This document shows, in pieces, positions 1-6,540 of a DNA stretch of 6,970 nucleotides; position 1 is the first letter of the stretch, and each line of letters starts with the position of its first letter. Where the stretch lies: the NCBI GenBank assembly GCA_012800215.1, contig JAAZJT010000083.1, forward strand, positions 1 through 6,970. Direction: 5' to 3'. The notes beneath the pieces were generated by a model that was not told the origin of the DNA, did not search any database, and saw nothing but the letters and a program-made list of their open reading frames with translations. The translations under genes and the position numbers were made by a program. Source of the DNA: Bacillota bacterium. Lineage in GTDB: Bacteria > Bacillota > Dethiobacteria > Dethiobacterales > Dethiobacteraceae.

Positions 1-2115
1 ACCTCTAATCGTGGCATGAGGACAAATATAAGTACACTGCCCACACTGTATACACCTATCAATTTGCCATTCCGGCAACATGGGAGCGATACCACGCTTT
101 TCATAAGCAGTAGTTCCCAAGGGGAAGGTTCCATCCTCCATACCACGAAAAGCACTGACAGGCAGTTCATCTCCTTCATGCCGTGCCATAGGCCGTTGTA
201 TCTCTTTAATAAAACGGGGTTCTTCTTTCACCGGCAGCATTTCTTCCTCTGCTTCCTGCCATTGTGGCGGCACTTCCACTTTGGTCAGGTACTGTAAAGC
301 AGTATCAACTGCTGCATAATTCATTTGCACAATTTTTTCTCCCTTTTTACCATACAACTCTGCGATTTGTTCCTTAAGTAAACGCAAAGCCTCCTCCACG
401 GGAATTACATTTGCCAGCTTAAAGAAAACTGACTGCATTACCATGTTAATTCTATTGCCTAATCCTACTTTATCGGCAATGGCCAAGGCATCAATAATAT
501 AAAACTGTATATCATTTTTTGCCAAATACCTTTTTAGTGCGGCAGGTAGTTTATCTGCCAATTCCTCTTCCTGCCAGGGACAATTAAGAACAAAAGTACC
601 GCCTTTTTTTAGCCCCTTGACTAAATCATATTGAGCTAAAAAGGCACTGTTGTGACAAGCAATATAATCGGCGTCATAAACCAAGTAAGGCGCTTTAATG
701 GGATTTTTACCAAAGCGCAGGTGAGAAACTGTTGTACCCCCTGATTTTTTGCTGTCATAGGAAAAATAAGCTTGTACATGCAAATCTGTATTATCACCAA
801 TAATCTTGATGGCACTTTTGTTAGCACCAACAGTACCGTCTGAGCCCAAGCCCCATATCTTACAGCTAATAGTTCCTGGCGGAGTAGTATCAACTATTTC
901 TGTTTCCGGCAAAGAAGTGTTGGTAACATCATCAATTATACCAATAGTAAAATTGTCCTGAGGCTTCTTTTTTTCTAAATTACGATAGACTGCAATAATC
1001 TGTGAAGGACGTGTATCTTTGGAAGATAAACCGTATCGTCCGCCCACAATTAAAGGGCGCTCTGAAAGATTATTAAATGCTTTAACCACATCTAAATATA
1101 GCGGTTCGCCGGCTGCACCCGGCTCCTTTGTACGGTCTAGAACTGCAATATTTTTTACTGTTTTAGGAATAGCATCTAAAAATGCCTGCTCAGCAAAGGG
1201 GCGGTAGAGGTGAACTTTAACCATGCCTACCTTTTCTCCCTGCTGTTGTAAATAATCTATGGTTTCACTAATAGTATCGCAGACAGAACCCATGGCAACA
1301 ATTATGGATTCTGCCTCTTTATCACCGTAATATTCAAATAAATGATATTGGCGTCCCGTAATAGCAGCCAGTTTATTCATATAGTCCTGGACAATAGCAG
1401 GCACTGCCTCAAAAAATGGGTTTTGACTTTCCCGCTGCTGAAAATATATATCCGGGTTCTGTGTTGTACCTCTGACTACAGGATGTTCCGGTGAAAGAGA
1501 GTGCTCACGAAAATCAGCAAGGGCCTTTTGATCTATTAACTCTTTTAAATCGTCATACTCAATTACATCAATTTTTTGGTATTCATGCGAAGTACGAAAA
1601 CCGTCAAAAAAATGAATAAAGGGAATTCTGGCCTTCAGCGCAGACAAATGTGCAATGCAGGCTAAATCCATTACTTCCTGTACATTGGAGGAAGCCAGCA
1701 GCGCTGCACCGGTTTGACGGCAAGCCATTACATCCTGATGGTCACCAAAGATTGATAATGCATGTGTAGCAATGGCCCTTGCCGCCACATGCAGCACGCC
1801 GGGCAACAACTCTCCCGCCATTTTGTATAAACCCGGTATCATTAACAATAAACCCTGCGCTGCGGTATACGTGCTGGCAAGAGTGCCGGACTGCAATGCA
1901 CCTCGCATGGCTGCCACAGCTCCTGCTTCAGACTGCATTTCCACAACTTTAACAGGTTGCGCAAAAATATTTTTTTTACCGTGGGCAGACCATTCATCTA
2001 CACTTTCTGCCATCGGTGTAGATGGCGTGATGGGATAGATGGCAGCCACCTCAGTAAAAGCATATGAGGCATAAGCTGCAGCTTGGTTCCCATCCATTGT
2101 TTCTCTTTTTCCCAT
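1..2115 (-). CDS. nifJ: Pyruvate:ferredoxin (flavodoxin) oxidoreductase, N-terminal 705 residues; C-terminus beyond left edge
   Basis: This enzyme oxidatively decarboxylates pyruvate with CoA to acetyl-CoA and CO2, passing electrons to ferredoxin; it is cytosolic and central to anaerobes. The frame is open for 705 codons with no stop before the left edge; single-chain family members have about 1170-1200 residues, so roughly 60% is present. Domain I carries YPITPSTPM (about 27-35; Thr30 probably contacts pyruvate), VVEMQSEAG (Glu63, thiamine diphosphate activation) and HVAARAL (Arg113). Domain II follows (about 260-400), then the gamma-type domain with the glycine-rich GLGSDGTVGANK near residue 425. 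The EKR linker (AYEKRGIAPM) is near 668, and a ferredoxin motif C688xxC691xxC694xxxC698P lies at the very edge. The start ATG (2113-2115) has AAAGGAG 8 nt upstream, and the next residues (TMDGNQAAAYAS) match the usual PFOR N-terminus. It is transcribed alone from its own promoter region. Identification is very secure; the missing part should hold the second cluster and the TPP-binding domain. Confidence 0.97.
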   Translation of the reverse strand, partial: MGKRETMDGNQAAAYASYAFTEVAAIYPITPSTPMAESVDEWSAHGKKNIFAQPVKVVEMQSEAGAVAAMRGALQSGTLASTYTAAQGLLLMIPGLYKMAGELLPGVLHVAARAIATHALSIFGDHQDVMACRQTGAALLASSNVQEVMDLACIAHLSALKARIPFIHFFDGFRTSHEYQKIDVIEYDDLKELIDQKALADFREHSLSPEHPVVRGTTQNPDIYFQQRESQNPFFEAVPAIVQDYMNKLAAITGRQYHLFEYYGDKEAESIIVAMGSVCDTISETIDYLQQQGEKVGMVKVHLYRPFAEQAFLDAIPKTVKNIAVLDRTKEPGAAGEPLYLDVVKAFNNLSERPLIVGGRYGLSSKDTRPSQIIAVYRNLEKKKPQDNFTIGIIDDVTNTSLPETEIVDTTPPGTISCKIWGLGSDGTVGANKSAIKIIGDNTDLHVQAYFSYDSKKSGGTTVSHLRFGKNPIKAPYLVYDADYIACHNSAFLAQYDLVKGLKKGGTFVLNCPWQEEELADKLPAALKRYLAKNDIQFYIIDALAIADKVGLGNRINMVMQSVFFKLANVIPVEEALRLLKEQIAELYGKKGEKIVQMNYAAVDTALQYLTKVEVPPQWQEAEEEMLPVKEEPRFIKEIQRPMARHEGDELPVSAFRGMEDGTFPLGTTAYEKRGIAPMLPEWQIDRCIQCGQCTYICPHATIRG

Positions 2116-2169
2116 TTTTTACTCTCCTTTGCTTAAACTTACCTAACATTAGTTTGTATTTGGCAATTA

Positions 2170-2175
2170 ATTATA
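2170..2175 (-). promoter_or_regulatory. Probable -10 box of the nifJ promoter
   Basis: The minus strand reads TATAAT here, a perfect sigma-A -10 hexamer, about 55 nt before the nifJ start codon. That predicts a leader of roughly 48 nt. No good -35 hexamer lies 16-18 nt upstream (TATGAA is the nearest), so this promoter may be weak or need an activator. The AT-rich sequence also makes TATAAT possible by chance. Confidence 0.4.
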
Positions 2176-2181
2176 ATGTAT

Positions 2182-2207
2182 CAAAACAAACTTCATAAAA
2201 AGTGAAG
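2182..2207 (-). terminator. Weak candidate terminator downstream of msrAB
   Basis: On the minus strand CTTCA pairs with TGAAG across a 7-nt loop and is followed by TTTGTTTTG. It sits about 37-60 nt past the msrAB stop. The stem is only 5 bp and the U-run is interrupted, so this is a marginal intrinsic terminator; msrAB transcripts might continue into nifJ. Confidence 0.25.
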
Positions 2208-2243
2208 ATTTTATTAAACTCCTAACCTATAAACAGAGCAATT

Positions 2244-3212
2244 TTACTTTTCCTCAAGTAAAGGAAGATATTTGCCGTATCCCGCCTTTTCCATCTTTTC
2301 AAAAGGGATAAACCGCAGCGCTGCACTATTAATACAGTAGCGCAATCCTCCTTCCTCCCGTGGCCCATCATTAAAGATATGCCCTAAATGAGAATCACCT
2401 TCCTTACTCCTTACTTCAGTGCGTTTCATACCGAAACTATTATCCTCTTTTGTCACGACAGCATCAGCAGTAATGGGGCAGGTAAAACTTGGCCAACCAC
2501 AGCCGGCATCATACTTCGCCGTTGACACAAATAATGGCTCACCTGTTACCACATCCACATAAATACCTTTAGCAAAATGGTTCCAGTATTCATTGGCAAA
2601 AGGCGGCTCCGTTGCATTTTCCTGCGTAACCTTGTACTGCATGTTGGTTAAAGTTTTTTTAAGTTCGGCCTGTTCCGGCTTGTGAAATGTTTTTGGCCCC
2701 TGCTTTGCCGGCAAAAGGGAGAAATCTACATGACAATAACCATCCGGATTTTTCTCCAGGTATTTTTGATGATAAGCCTCTGCAGGATAAAAATTCTTTA
2801 ACGGCAAGACTTCAACAACAATTGGCGTCCGATACTTTTGCTGCTGTTGAGCCAGTTCTGCCTTAATTACCGGTAAATCTGCCTCATCCTGATAATAGAT
2901 GCCTGTGCGGTATTGCGTGCCGATATCATTTCCCTGCCTATTAAGGCTGATCGGGTCAATAATTTTAAAATAGAGGGAAAGTAACTCCTGCAAGCTTACT
3001 TTTTCCGGATCATAACTAATTTCAACAGTTTCTGCATGTCCGGTTTTGCCTATTTCTTCATAGCTGGGATACTCTGTTCTGCCATTGGCATAACCAACAA
3101 TTGTTTTTACTACACCAGAGATACGAGCAAAAAAAGCTTCCACTCCCCAGAAACAACCGCCTGCAAACCAGATTTTACCCAGCTTCTGCTGCTGATGACC
3201 TACTTCCATCAT
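2244..3212 (-). CDS. msrAB: Fused peptide methionine sulfoxide reductase MsrA-MsrB
   Basis: This 322-residue bifunctional enzyme reduces both S- and R-methionine sulfoxide in proteins, normally using thioredoxin. The MsrA half (about 12-165) has GGCFWG with nucleophile Cys20, GYANG (40-44), and GYCHVDF with Cys160 as the likely resolving cysteine. The MsrB half (about 190-320) has AGCGWPSF (Cys238, likely recycling), GDSHLGHIFNDGP and RYCINSAALRF with catalytic Cys293. The two CxxC pairs that bind structural zinc in many MsrBs are absent (EVRSKEGDSHLGH lacks them), so this is the zinc-free type. Cys20 is encoded by TGT, not a selenocysteine TGA. No signal peptide or membrane anchor is visible, so it should be cytosolic, unlike the secreted neisserial fusion. 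Two tandem ATGs (3210-3212 and 3207-3209) follow AAAGGGGTGG; the first gives a 6-nt gap. It is divergent from hcp. The identification is secure. Confidence 0.96.
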   Translation of the reverse strand: MMEVGHQQQKLGKIWFAGGCFWGVEAFFARISGVVKTIVGYANGRTEYPSYEEIGKTGHAETVEISYDPEKVSLQELLSLYFKIIDPISLNRQGNDIGTQYRTGIYYQDEADLPVIKAELAQQQQKYRTPIVVEVLPLKNFYPAEAYHQKYLEKNPDGYCHVDFSLLPAKQGPKTFHKPEQAELKKTLTNMQYKVTQENATEPPFANEYWNHFAKGIYVDVVTGEPLFVSTAKYDAGCGWPSFTCPITADAVVTKEDNSFGMKRTEVRSKEGDSHLGHIFNDGPREEGGLRYCINSAALRFIPFEKMEKAGYGKYLPLLEEK

Positions 3213-3269
3213 CTGCCACCCCTTTAATATTATTCTCTAGCTCTATCTTCTCCCCTAAATAAAGTTTTA

Positions 3270-3275
3270 AATATA
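3270..3275 (-). promoter_or_regulatory. Possible -10 box for msrAB
   Basis: The minus strand reads TATATT about 57 nt before the msrAB start. The hexamer at the -35 distance is poor, so the assignment is weak. It is the best -10-like sequence I could find between msrAB and the palindrome at 3345-3374. Confidence 0.25.
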
Positions 3276-3344
3276 GGCTTTTAGCTACTGCCAGTAATAA
3301 CAGCAGCAGAGTTTTCTTCTCTCTGAAAAATTTTCCCCCTCTTT

Positions 3345-3374
3345 ACAAGTATGTTGTATATACAACATACTTGT
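3345..3374. promoter_or_regulatory. Perfect 30-bp palindrome, candidate operator for hcp (and possibly msrAB)
   Basis: The half-site ACAAGTATGTTGTAT is followed directly by its exact reverse complement, with no spacer and no mismatch; symmetry ends at a T:T mismatch on the next base. The centre (3359.5) is about 40-42 bp upstream of the transcription start predicted from the TATAAA box at 3387-3392. That is the usual position for a class II activator of the CRP/FNR family. HcpR, a CRP/FNR-family protein, is known to control hcp in other anaerobes, but I cannot confirm that this sequence matches its motif; a dimeric repressor is equally possible. It lies upstream of the predicted start site and lacks a U-run on either strand, so it is unlikely to be a terminator. 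Confidence 0.7.
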
Positions 3375-3386
3375 TGTTATTATTAA

Positions 3387-3392
3387 TATAAA
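3387..3392 (+). promoter_or_regulatory. Probable -10 box of the hcp promoter
   Basis: TATAAA lies 13 bp past the palindrome and 69 bp before the hcp start codon. The hexamer 17 bp upstream (AACATA) is a poor -35 and lies within the palindrome, as expected for an activator-dependent promoter. An overlapping TAATAT (3384-3389) is an alternative. Transcription would begin near 3399-3401. Confidence 0.45.
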
Positions 3393-3445
3393 ATGGGAAT
3401 GTCGCTGCATAGCGTGGCGTCTATTAATACCATAGCTTCTATTGT

Positions 3446-3452
3446 GAGGAGG
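3446..3452 (+). promoter_or_regulatory. Ribosome binding site that fixes the hcp start at 3462
   Basis: GAGGAGG is followed by a 9-nt gap and ATG at 3462. The alternative in-frame ATG at 3393 would add 23 residues (beginning MGMSLHSVAS) not seen in the family. It has no ribosome binding site and lies at or upstream of the predicted transcription start. Confidence 0.9.
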
Positions 3453-3461
3453 ATTTTAATT

Positions 3462-5051
3462 ATGACAAAAGAAATGTTTTGTTTTCAATGTGAGCAAACC
3501 ATAGCTTGCAGTGCTTGTACAGGAAAAATTGGAGCCTGCGGCAAACAAGCAGACACCGCCGATTTACAAGATAAACTTACAGGTGCGCTGATTGGGCTGG
3601 CACAAGCAGCAGAAGGCAGGGAACCTGCAGCCTCTGCACACCGCGTTATGCTGGAAGGACTATTCACAACCATTACTAACGTCAGTTTTGATAATAAAGC
3701 AATTCAGGCACAAATCGAGTCGGTACACCGCGAAATAAATAAACTTGTGGCAAATTGCCATGATACCAATACTTATGACTATGACATGCAAAAACTCTGG
3801 TCAGCAGAGGAAGATATTCGTTCCTTAAAATCATTAATTCTTTTTGGTCTGCGCGGCATAGCTGCTTATGCCTATCATGCACTTATGCTGGGTTATACTG
3901 ACGAGGATGTTAATGCTTTCTTTTATCAAGGCCTGCGCGCTGTCGGTACTGAATTGGAAATGGCAGAACTCTTGCCCCTTGTGCTGGAAACAGGAAAAAT
4001 AAATTTTAAATGTATGGAACTGTTGGACAGAGCAAATACAGAAACTTACGGCACACCTATCCCCGCCACTGTACCGCTGACCATTGAAAAAGGCCCCTTC
4101 ATTGTGGTTTCAGGACATGATCTCTATGACCTTGCTTTACTGCTGGAACAAACAAAAGATAAAGGTATTAATATTTATACTCACGGTGAGATGCTGCCTG
4201 CACATGCTTACCCTAAATTAAAAGCTTATTCACATCTCAAGGGTAATTTTGGTACAGCATGGCAGAACCAACAAAAAGAGTTTGCTCATATTCCTGCCCC
4301 CATATTATTCACTACCAACTGCCTGATGCCGGTAAAAGACAGCTACCGTGACCGCGTCTTTACTACTGAAGTAGTTTCTTATCCTGAAATAACCCACATC
4401 GGTGCAGATAAAGATTTTACCCCAGTTATTGAAAAGGCACTGGAGCTGGGTGGCTATACTGAAGATACACTTATAGCCGGTATTAATGGTGGCACAGAGG
4501 TTACCACCGGGTTTTCCCATGGAACAGTTTTATCAGTTGCAGATAAAGTTATTGACGCCGTCAAAACAGGTGCCATTAAACACTTCTTTTTAGTAGGAGG
4601 GTGCGATGGTGCCAAAGCCGGCCGTAACTACTACACCGACTTTGTCCGCAAAACACCTAAAGATACAGTTATTTTAACTCTCGCCTGTGGCAAGTACCGC
4701 TTCAACGACTTAGATCTGGGGCAAATTGGCTCGCTGCCTCGCTTAATGGATATGGGGCAATGTAATGATGCCTATAGCGCCATCCGTGTAGCAGCAGCAT
4801 TGGCAGAAGCCTTCAATTGTGATATAAATGAGCTGCCTTTAACATTAAACATTTCCTGGTATGAACAGAAAGCCGTCTCTATCCTTTTAACACTGCTCTA
4901 TTTAGGTGTAAAAAATATTTATCTTGGCCCTACACTGCCTGCCTTTATTTCACCAAATGTTTTAAACTACCTGGTAGAAAACTACAATATTTCGCTCATT
5001 AGTACACCTGAAGAAGATTTAGCAAAAATACGCAGTAAATATAATTTTTAA
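3462..5051 (+). CDS. hcp: Hybrid-cluster protein (hydroxylamine reductase / prismane protein)
   Basis: Hcp is a cytosolic iron-sulfur enzyme that reduces hydroxylamine in vitro and acts in cells on nitric oxide or in protein S-nitrosylation; the physiological role differs by species. The 529-residue product starts MTKEMFCFQCEQT. Its N-terminal cysteines are C7xxC10-x8-C19-x6-C26, with an extra Cys16, suggesting a cubane cluster like that of anaerobe Hcps. All expected hybrid-cluster ligands are visible: His219 (SGHDL), Glu243 (HGEMLP), Cys287 (NCLMP), Cys381 (GGCDGAK), Cys409 (ACGKYRF), Cys434 (GQCNDAY), Glu468 and Lys470 (WYEQKA). Spacing among the first six matches the Desulfovibrio protein as I recall it, shifted by 25 residues. 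Family members usually have about 530-555 residues, so it is complete. It appears monocistronic: its own promoter lies upstream and a strong terminator follows. No NADH-dependent reductase (hcr) is adjacent, so the electron donor is unknown, possibly ferredoxin. Confidence 0.97.
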   Translation: MTKEMFCFQCEQTIACSACTGKIGACGKQADTADLQDKLTGALIGLAQAAEGREPAASAHRVMLEGLFTTITNVSFDNKAIQAQIESVHREINKLVANCHDTNTYDYDMQKLWSAEEDIRSLKSLILFGLRGIAAYAYHALMLGYTDEDVNAFFYQGLRAVGTELEMAELLPLVLETGKINFKCMELLDRANTETYGTPIPATVPLTIEKGPFIVVSGHDLYDLALLLEQTKDKGINIYTHGEMLPAHAYPKLKAYSHLKGNFGTAWQNQQKEFAHIPAPILFTTNCLMPVKDSYRDRVFTTEVVSYPEITHIGADKDFTPVIEKALELGGYTEDTLIAGINGGTEVTTGFSHGTVLSVADKVIDAVKTGAIKHFFLVGGCDGAKAGRNYYTDFVRKTPKDTVILTLACGKYRFNDLDLGQIGSLPRLMDMGQCNDAYSAIRVAAALAEAFNCDINELPLTLNISWYEQKAVSILLTLLYLGVKNIYLGPTLPAFISPNVLNYLVENYNISLISTPEEDLAKIRSKYNF

Positions 5052-5064
5052 TCTACAACCTTCT

Positions 5065-5094
5065 TAAAATGGCTCTCAAAAGAGAGCCATTTTA
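5065..5094 (+). terminator. Strong intrinsic terminator after hcp
   Basis: A perfect 13-bp stem (TAAAATGGCTCTC with GAGAGCCATTTTA) closes an AAAA loop 13 nt past the hcp stop. The U-rich 3' end is part of the stem (CCATTTTA), and the flanking A-run means it could also work in the other direction. Confidence 0.88.
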
Positions 5095-5174
5095 GTATTA
5101 ATTTATACTTGTTGGGTTAACTTATCTACAAGATTGGCTATGCTAACTGTACATTAAAGGGGTGACTATTTAAT

Positions 5175-5642
5175 ATGCCTGCAACAATACCATCACACTA
5201 TGTTTACCCAATTTATACAGTAATACTGGCACTAATACTTATAGCCTTAGTACCCAGAAAAGAAATTAAGGAGCTTTTAATCTTTGGCATAACATTTGGT
5301 GCAGTTCTTGATGTTACGATCATTGCTGCAGTAAGTAAGCTGCTTGAACTAGGGGGACATCTTAATTTTGAACCATTCGGAGCATTTGGCTTTCCCTTTT
5401 TTCCACCCATAGCATGGGCAATTTGGTTTATCCTCTTTTTTTATTTTCTGCCTACCGAATTGCCATGGCTGATTTTATATGTACTGACGGCTGCCGCAAT
5501 GGCAGTAATGTTTTCTAATGTCTTGCTAAACCTTAAAGTTTTTACCTGGAACTACGGCCGTGTCATAGTTCCCTTCCTTGTTTACGCCCCCTGGTTTTTC
5601 TTTTCTGCCTGGGCTTTTAGACGTCTGACACAGAATAAATAA
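5175..5642 (+). CDS. Small polytopic membrane protein of unknown function
   Basis: I do not recognise this 155-residue protein with certainty. It is strongly hydrophobic, with about five membrane segments at roughly residues 9-27, 36-57, 75-92, 96-119 and 130-148. Short charged stretches separate them (PRKEIKE at 27-33; RRLTQNK at the C-terminus). It is rich in aromatic residues (FGFPFFPPIAWAIWFILFFYF, 71-91, written here as a landmark) and has no cysteine, so a redox or metal role is not suggested. Asp46 within segment 2 and a WNYGR motif (125-129) are the only notable polar membrane-side features. It resembles in size and composition the small uncharacterised Firmicute membrane proteins (for example the CBO0543-like group), but that is a guess. 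The start is supported by AAAGGGGTGA 9 nt before ATG. A weak -10-like TATGCT at 5139-5144 suggests separate transcription, in agreement with the hcp terminator upstream. It converges on the next gene with a 20-bp gap. Confidence 0.85.
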   Translation: MPATIPSHYVYPIYTVILALILIALVPRKEIKELLIFGITFGAVLDVTIIAAVSKLLELGGHLNFEPFGAFGFPFFPPIAWAIWFILFFYFLPTELPWLILYVLTAAAMAVMFSNVLLNLKVFTWNYGRVIVPFLVYAPWFFFSAWAFRRLTQNK

Positions 5643-5662
5643 TCTACTATATAGCAGCTTGC

Positions 5663-6226
5663 CTAAGAACCCTCTTTATTATTTCGCCGGTTAAAAAGAA
5701 TCAGACTAAAATAAGTAACGGTATTAGGACCGTTATTGTATTTAATACTACACAGCTTAGCTTGCTGCATTACTAAAATACCGTAACCTTCTGTTGCAGG
5801 ATACATTCGGTCCGGAAAGCGACAGGGCTCATCAGGATAGGTGCAATTCTTACACACCATACATCCTTCCGTAGACAGGATCAATAGATCTTTATAATGG
5901 GCTCGAAAGATCTTTACTACCTGATCCGTTAACTTTTCGTGTTCTTTTCGAGCATCCAGCCAACCTTGCATATCAAAGCGGTTTTTGACCTTTGTAGCTG
6001 TCGTAAAGAGAAACCCATCTTCGTATTGCATACATTGCTTACGACATTCTTCAATACTTCCAATAGCAGGAGGACAGGCCCAGCAAGTACCATACATACC
6101 ACACTGATTTTTTTCGCATAAGATTCTTACTTCCTCCGAAAAAACCAGATCTTCTGATTTTAAAAACGCATACTCGTGAATTGGGAGGAGTTTGATTTCT
6201 GCTTCAATATTGCATATACTCATCAT
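5663..6226 (-). CDS. Cysteine-rich DUF2284-type putative metal-binding protein
   Basis: This 187-residue cytosolic protein has 12 cysteines. The first group is C37-x4-C42-x5-C48-x2-C51, within CGMYGTCWACPP, followed by C61 and C65. The CxxYgxxWaCPPaiGs block is what I associate with DUF2284 (predicted metal-binding protein). A second group, C122xxC125xxC128-x6-C135 (GCMVCKNCTYPDEPC), looks like an iron-sulfur cluster site, and C159 lies further on. No function is established for the family as far as I know; electron transfer or metal sensing would be inference. The length fits a complete member. Two tandem ATGs (6224-6226, 6221-6223) begin the frame; the upstream AGAGAAAG is only a weak ribosome binding site. 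The upstream 120 bp are AT-rich without a convincing promoter. The small gene on the same strand ends in a terminator, so transcription is probably independent. It converges with the membrane-protein gene. Confidence 0.85.
   Translation of the reverse strand: MMSICNIEAEIKLLPIHEYAFLKSEDLVFSEEVRILCEKNQCGMYGTCWACPPAIGSIEECRKQCMQYEDGFLFTTATKVKNRFDMQGWLDARKEHEKLTDQVVKIFRAHYKDLLILSTEGCMVCKNCTYPDEPCRFPDRMYPATEGYGILVMQQAKLCSIKYNNGPNTVTYFSLILFNRRNNKEGS
5716..5743 (+). terminator. Possible terminator for the membrane-protein gene, inside the convergent gene
   Basis: TAACGGT pairs perfectly with ACCGTTA across a 6-nt loop and is followed by TTGTATTT. It lies 74 nt past the membrane-protein stop, within the 3' coding end of the opposite gene. 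The short gap between the two stops holds no other hairpin, but the stem is only 7 bp and the U-run is poor, so chance is a fair alternative. Confidence 0.25.
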
Positions 6227-6347
6227 TCATCATACTTTCTCTAGGTTTATTTTAGTAGTTGCATATTTATTTTTTGGTTTTTTACTCAACAGTATAGCTG
6301 TATATCTCTATCTTAAAGTAAAACATACAAAAATAAAAGGCAGTTAT

Positions 6348-6378
6348 AAAAAAATGCCCCCGACGCATAGCAGGAGGC
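6348..6378 (-). terminator. Intrinsic terminator of the 43-residue gene
   Basis: On the minus strand GCCTCC pairs with GGGGGC (one G:U), with an inner TGC/GCG extension above a 2-nt bulge and a 3-nt loop, then ATTTTTTT. It begins 8 nt past the first stop codon of the small gene and would insulate the DUF2284 gene from it. Confidence 0.8.
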
Positions 6379-6386
6379 TTCTATTA

Positions 6387-6518
6387 TTATCCCTCACGCT
6401 TATGATGATGACGATCTCTGCCCATCAAAAGGATAATCAAAATAATTATAAGAAGGATGTCATTATCTCTGCCGAAGTCAAAGTCACCGCCACCACCGCC
6501 GCCAAACAATCCAGACAT
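6387..6518 (-). CDS. 43-residue glycine-rich single-span membrane peptide
   Basis: This short gene is well supported although tiny. The product starts MSGLFGG, has six consecutive glycines (6-11), an acidic/aromatic stretch (DFDFGRDND, 12-20), one hydrophobic span ILLIIILIILLM (21-32), and a basic tail GRDRHHHKREG with three histidines. AGGAGG lies 7 nt before the ATG in a near-perfect AAAAGGAGGTGG. Three in-frame stops (TAA TAA TAG) end it, and an intrinsic terminator follows at once, so it is a complete one-gene transcription unit and probably well expressed. The span of only 12 residues is short for a bilayer unless the flanks contribute. Many Firmicutes encode such Gly-rich one-helix peptides of unknown role, some linked to sporulation (YjcZ-like); homology here is not shown. 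The overlapping plus-strand reading frame lacks such signals. Confidence 0.82.
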   Translation of the reverse strand: MSGLFGGGGGGDFDFGRDNDILLIIILIILLMGRDRHHHKREG

Positions 6519-6540
6519 TTTTCCACCTCCTTTTGTTATT

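Noticed and set aside
636..893. 85-codon minus-strand frame and other short frames across 1-2115
   Set aside because: They are out-of-frame shadows of nifJ, which reads continuously through the region with conserved PFOR motifs.
2244..3212. Selenocysteine in MsrA
   Set aside because: The active-site residue is encoded by TGT, and no in-frame TGA occurs in the gene.
3036..3227. 63-codon plus-strand open frame in the msrAB 5' end
   Set aside because: It is fully antisense to the conserved MsrA active-site region, whose motifs are intact on the minus strand.
3345..3374. The palindrome as a transcription terminator
   Set aside because: No U-run follows it on either strand, and it lies upstream of both divergent genes and not after a gene.
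3393..3461. N-terminal extension of Hcp from an ATG at 3393
   Set aside because: No ribosome binding site, non-family sequence, and it overlaps the predicted transcription start; ATG at 3462 has GAGGAGG.
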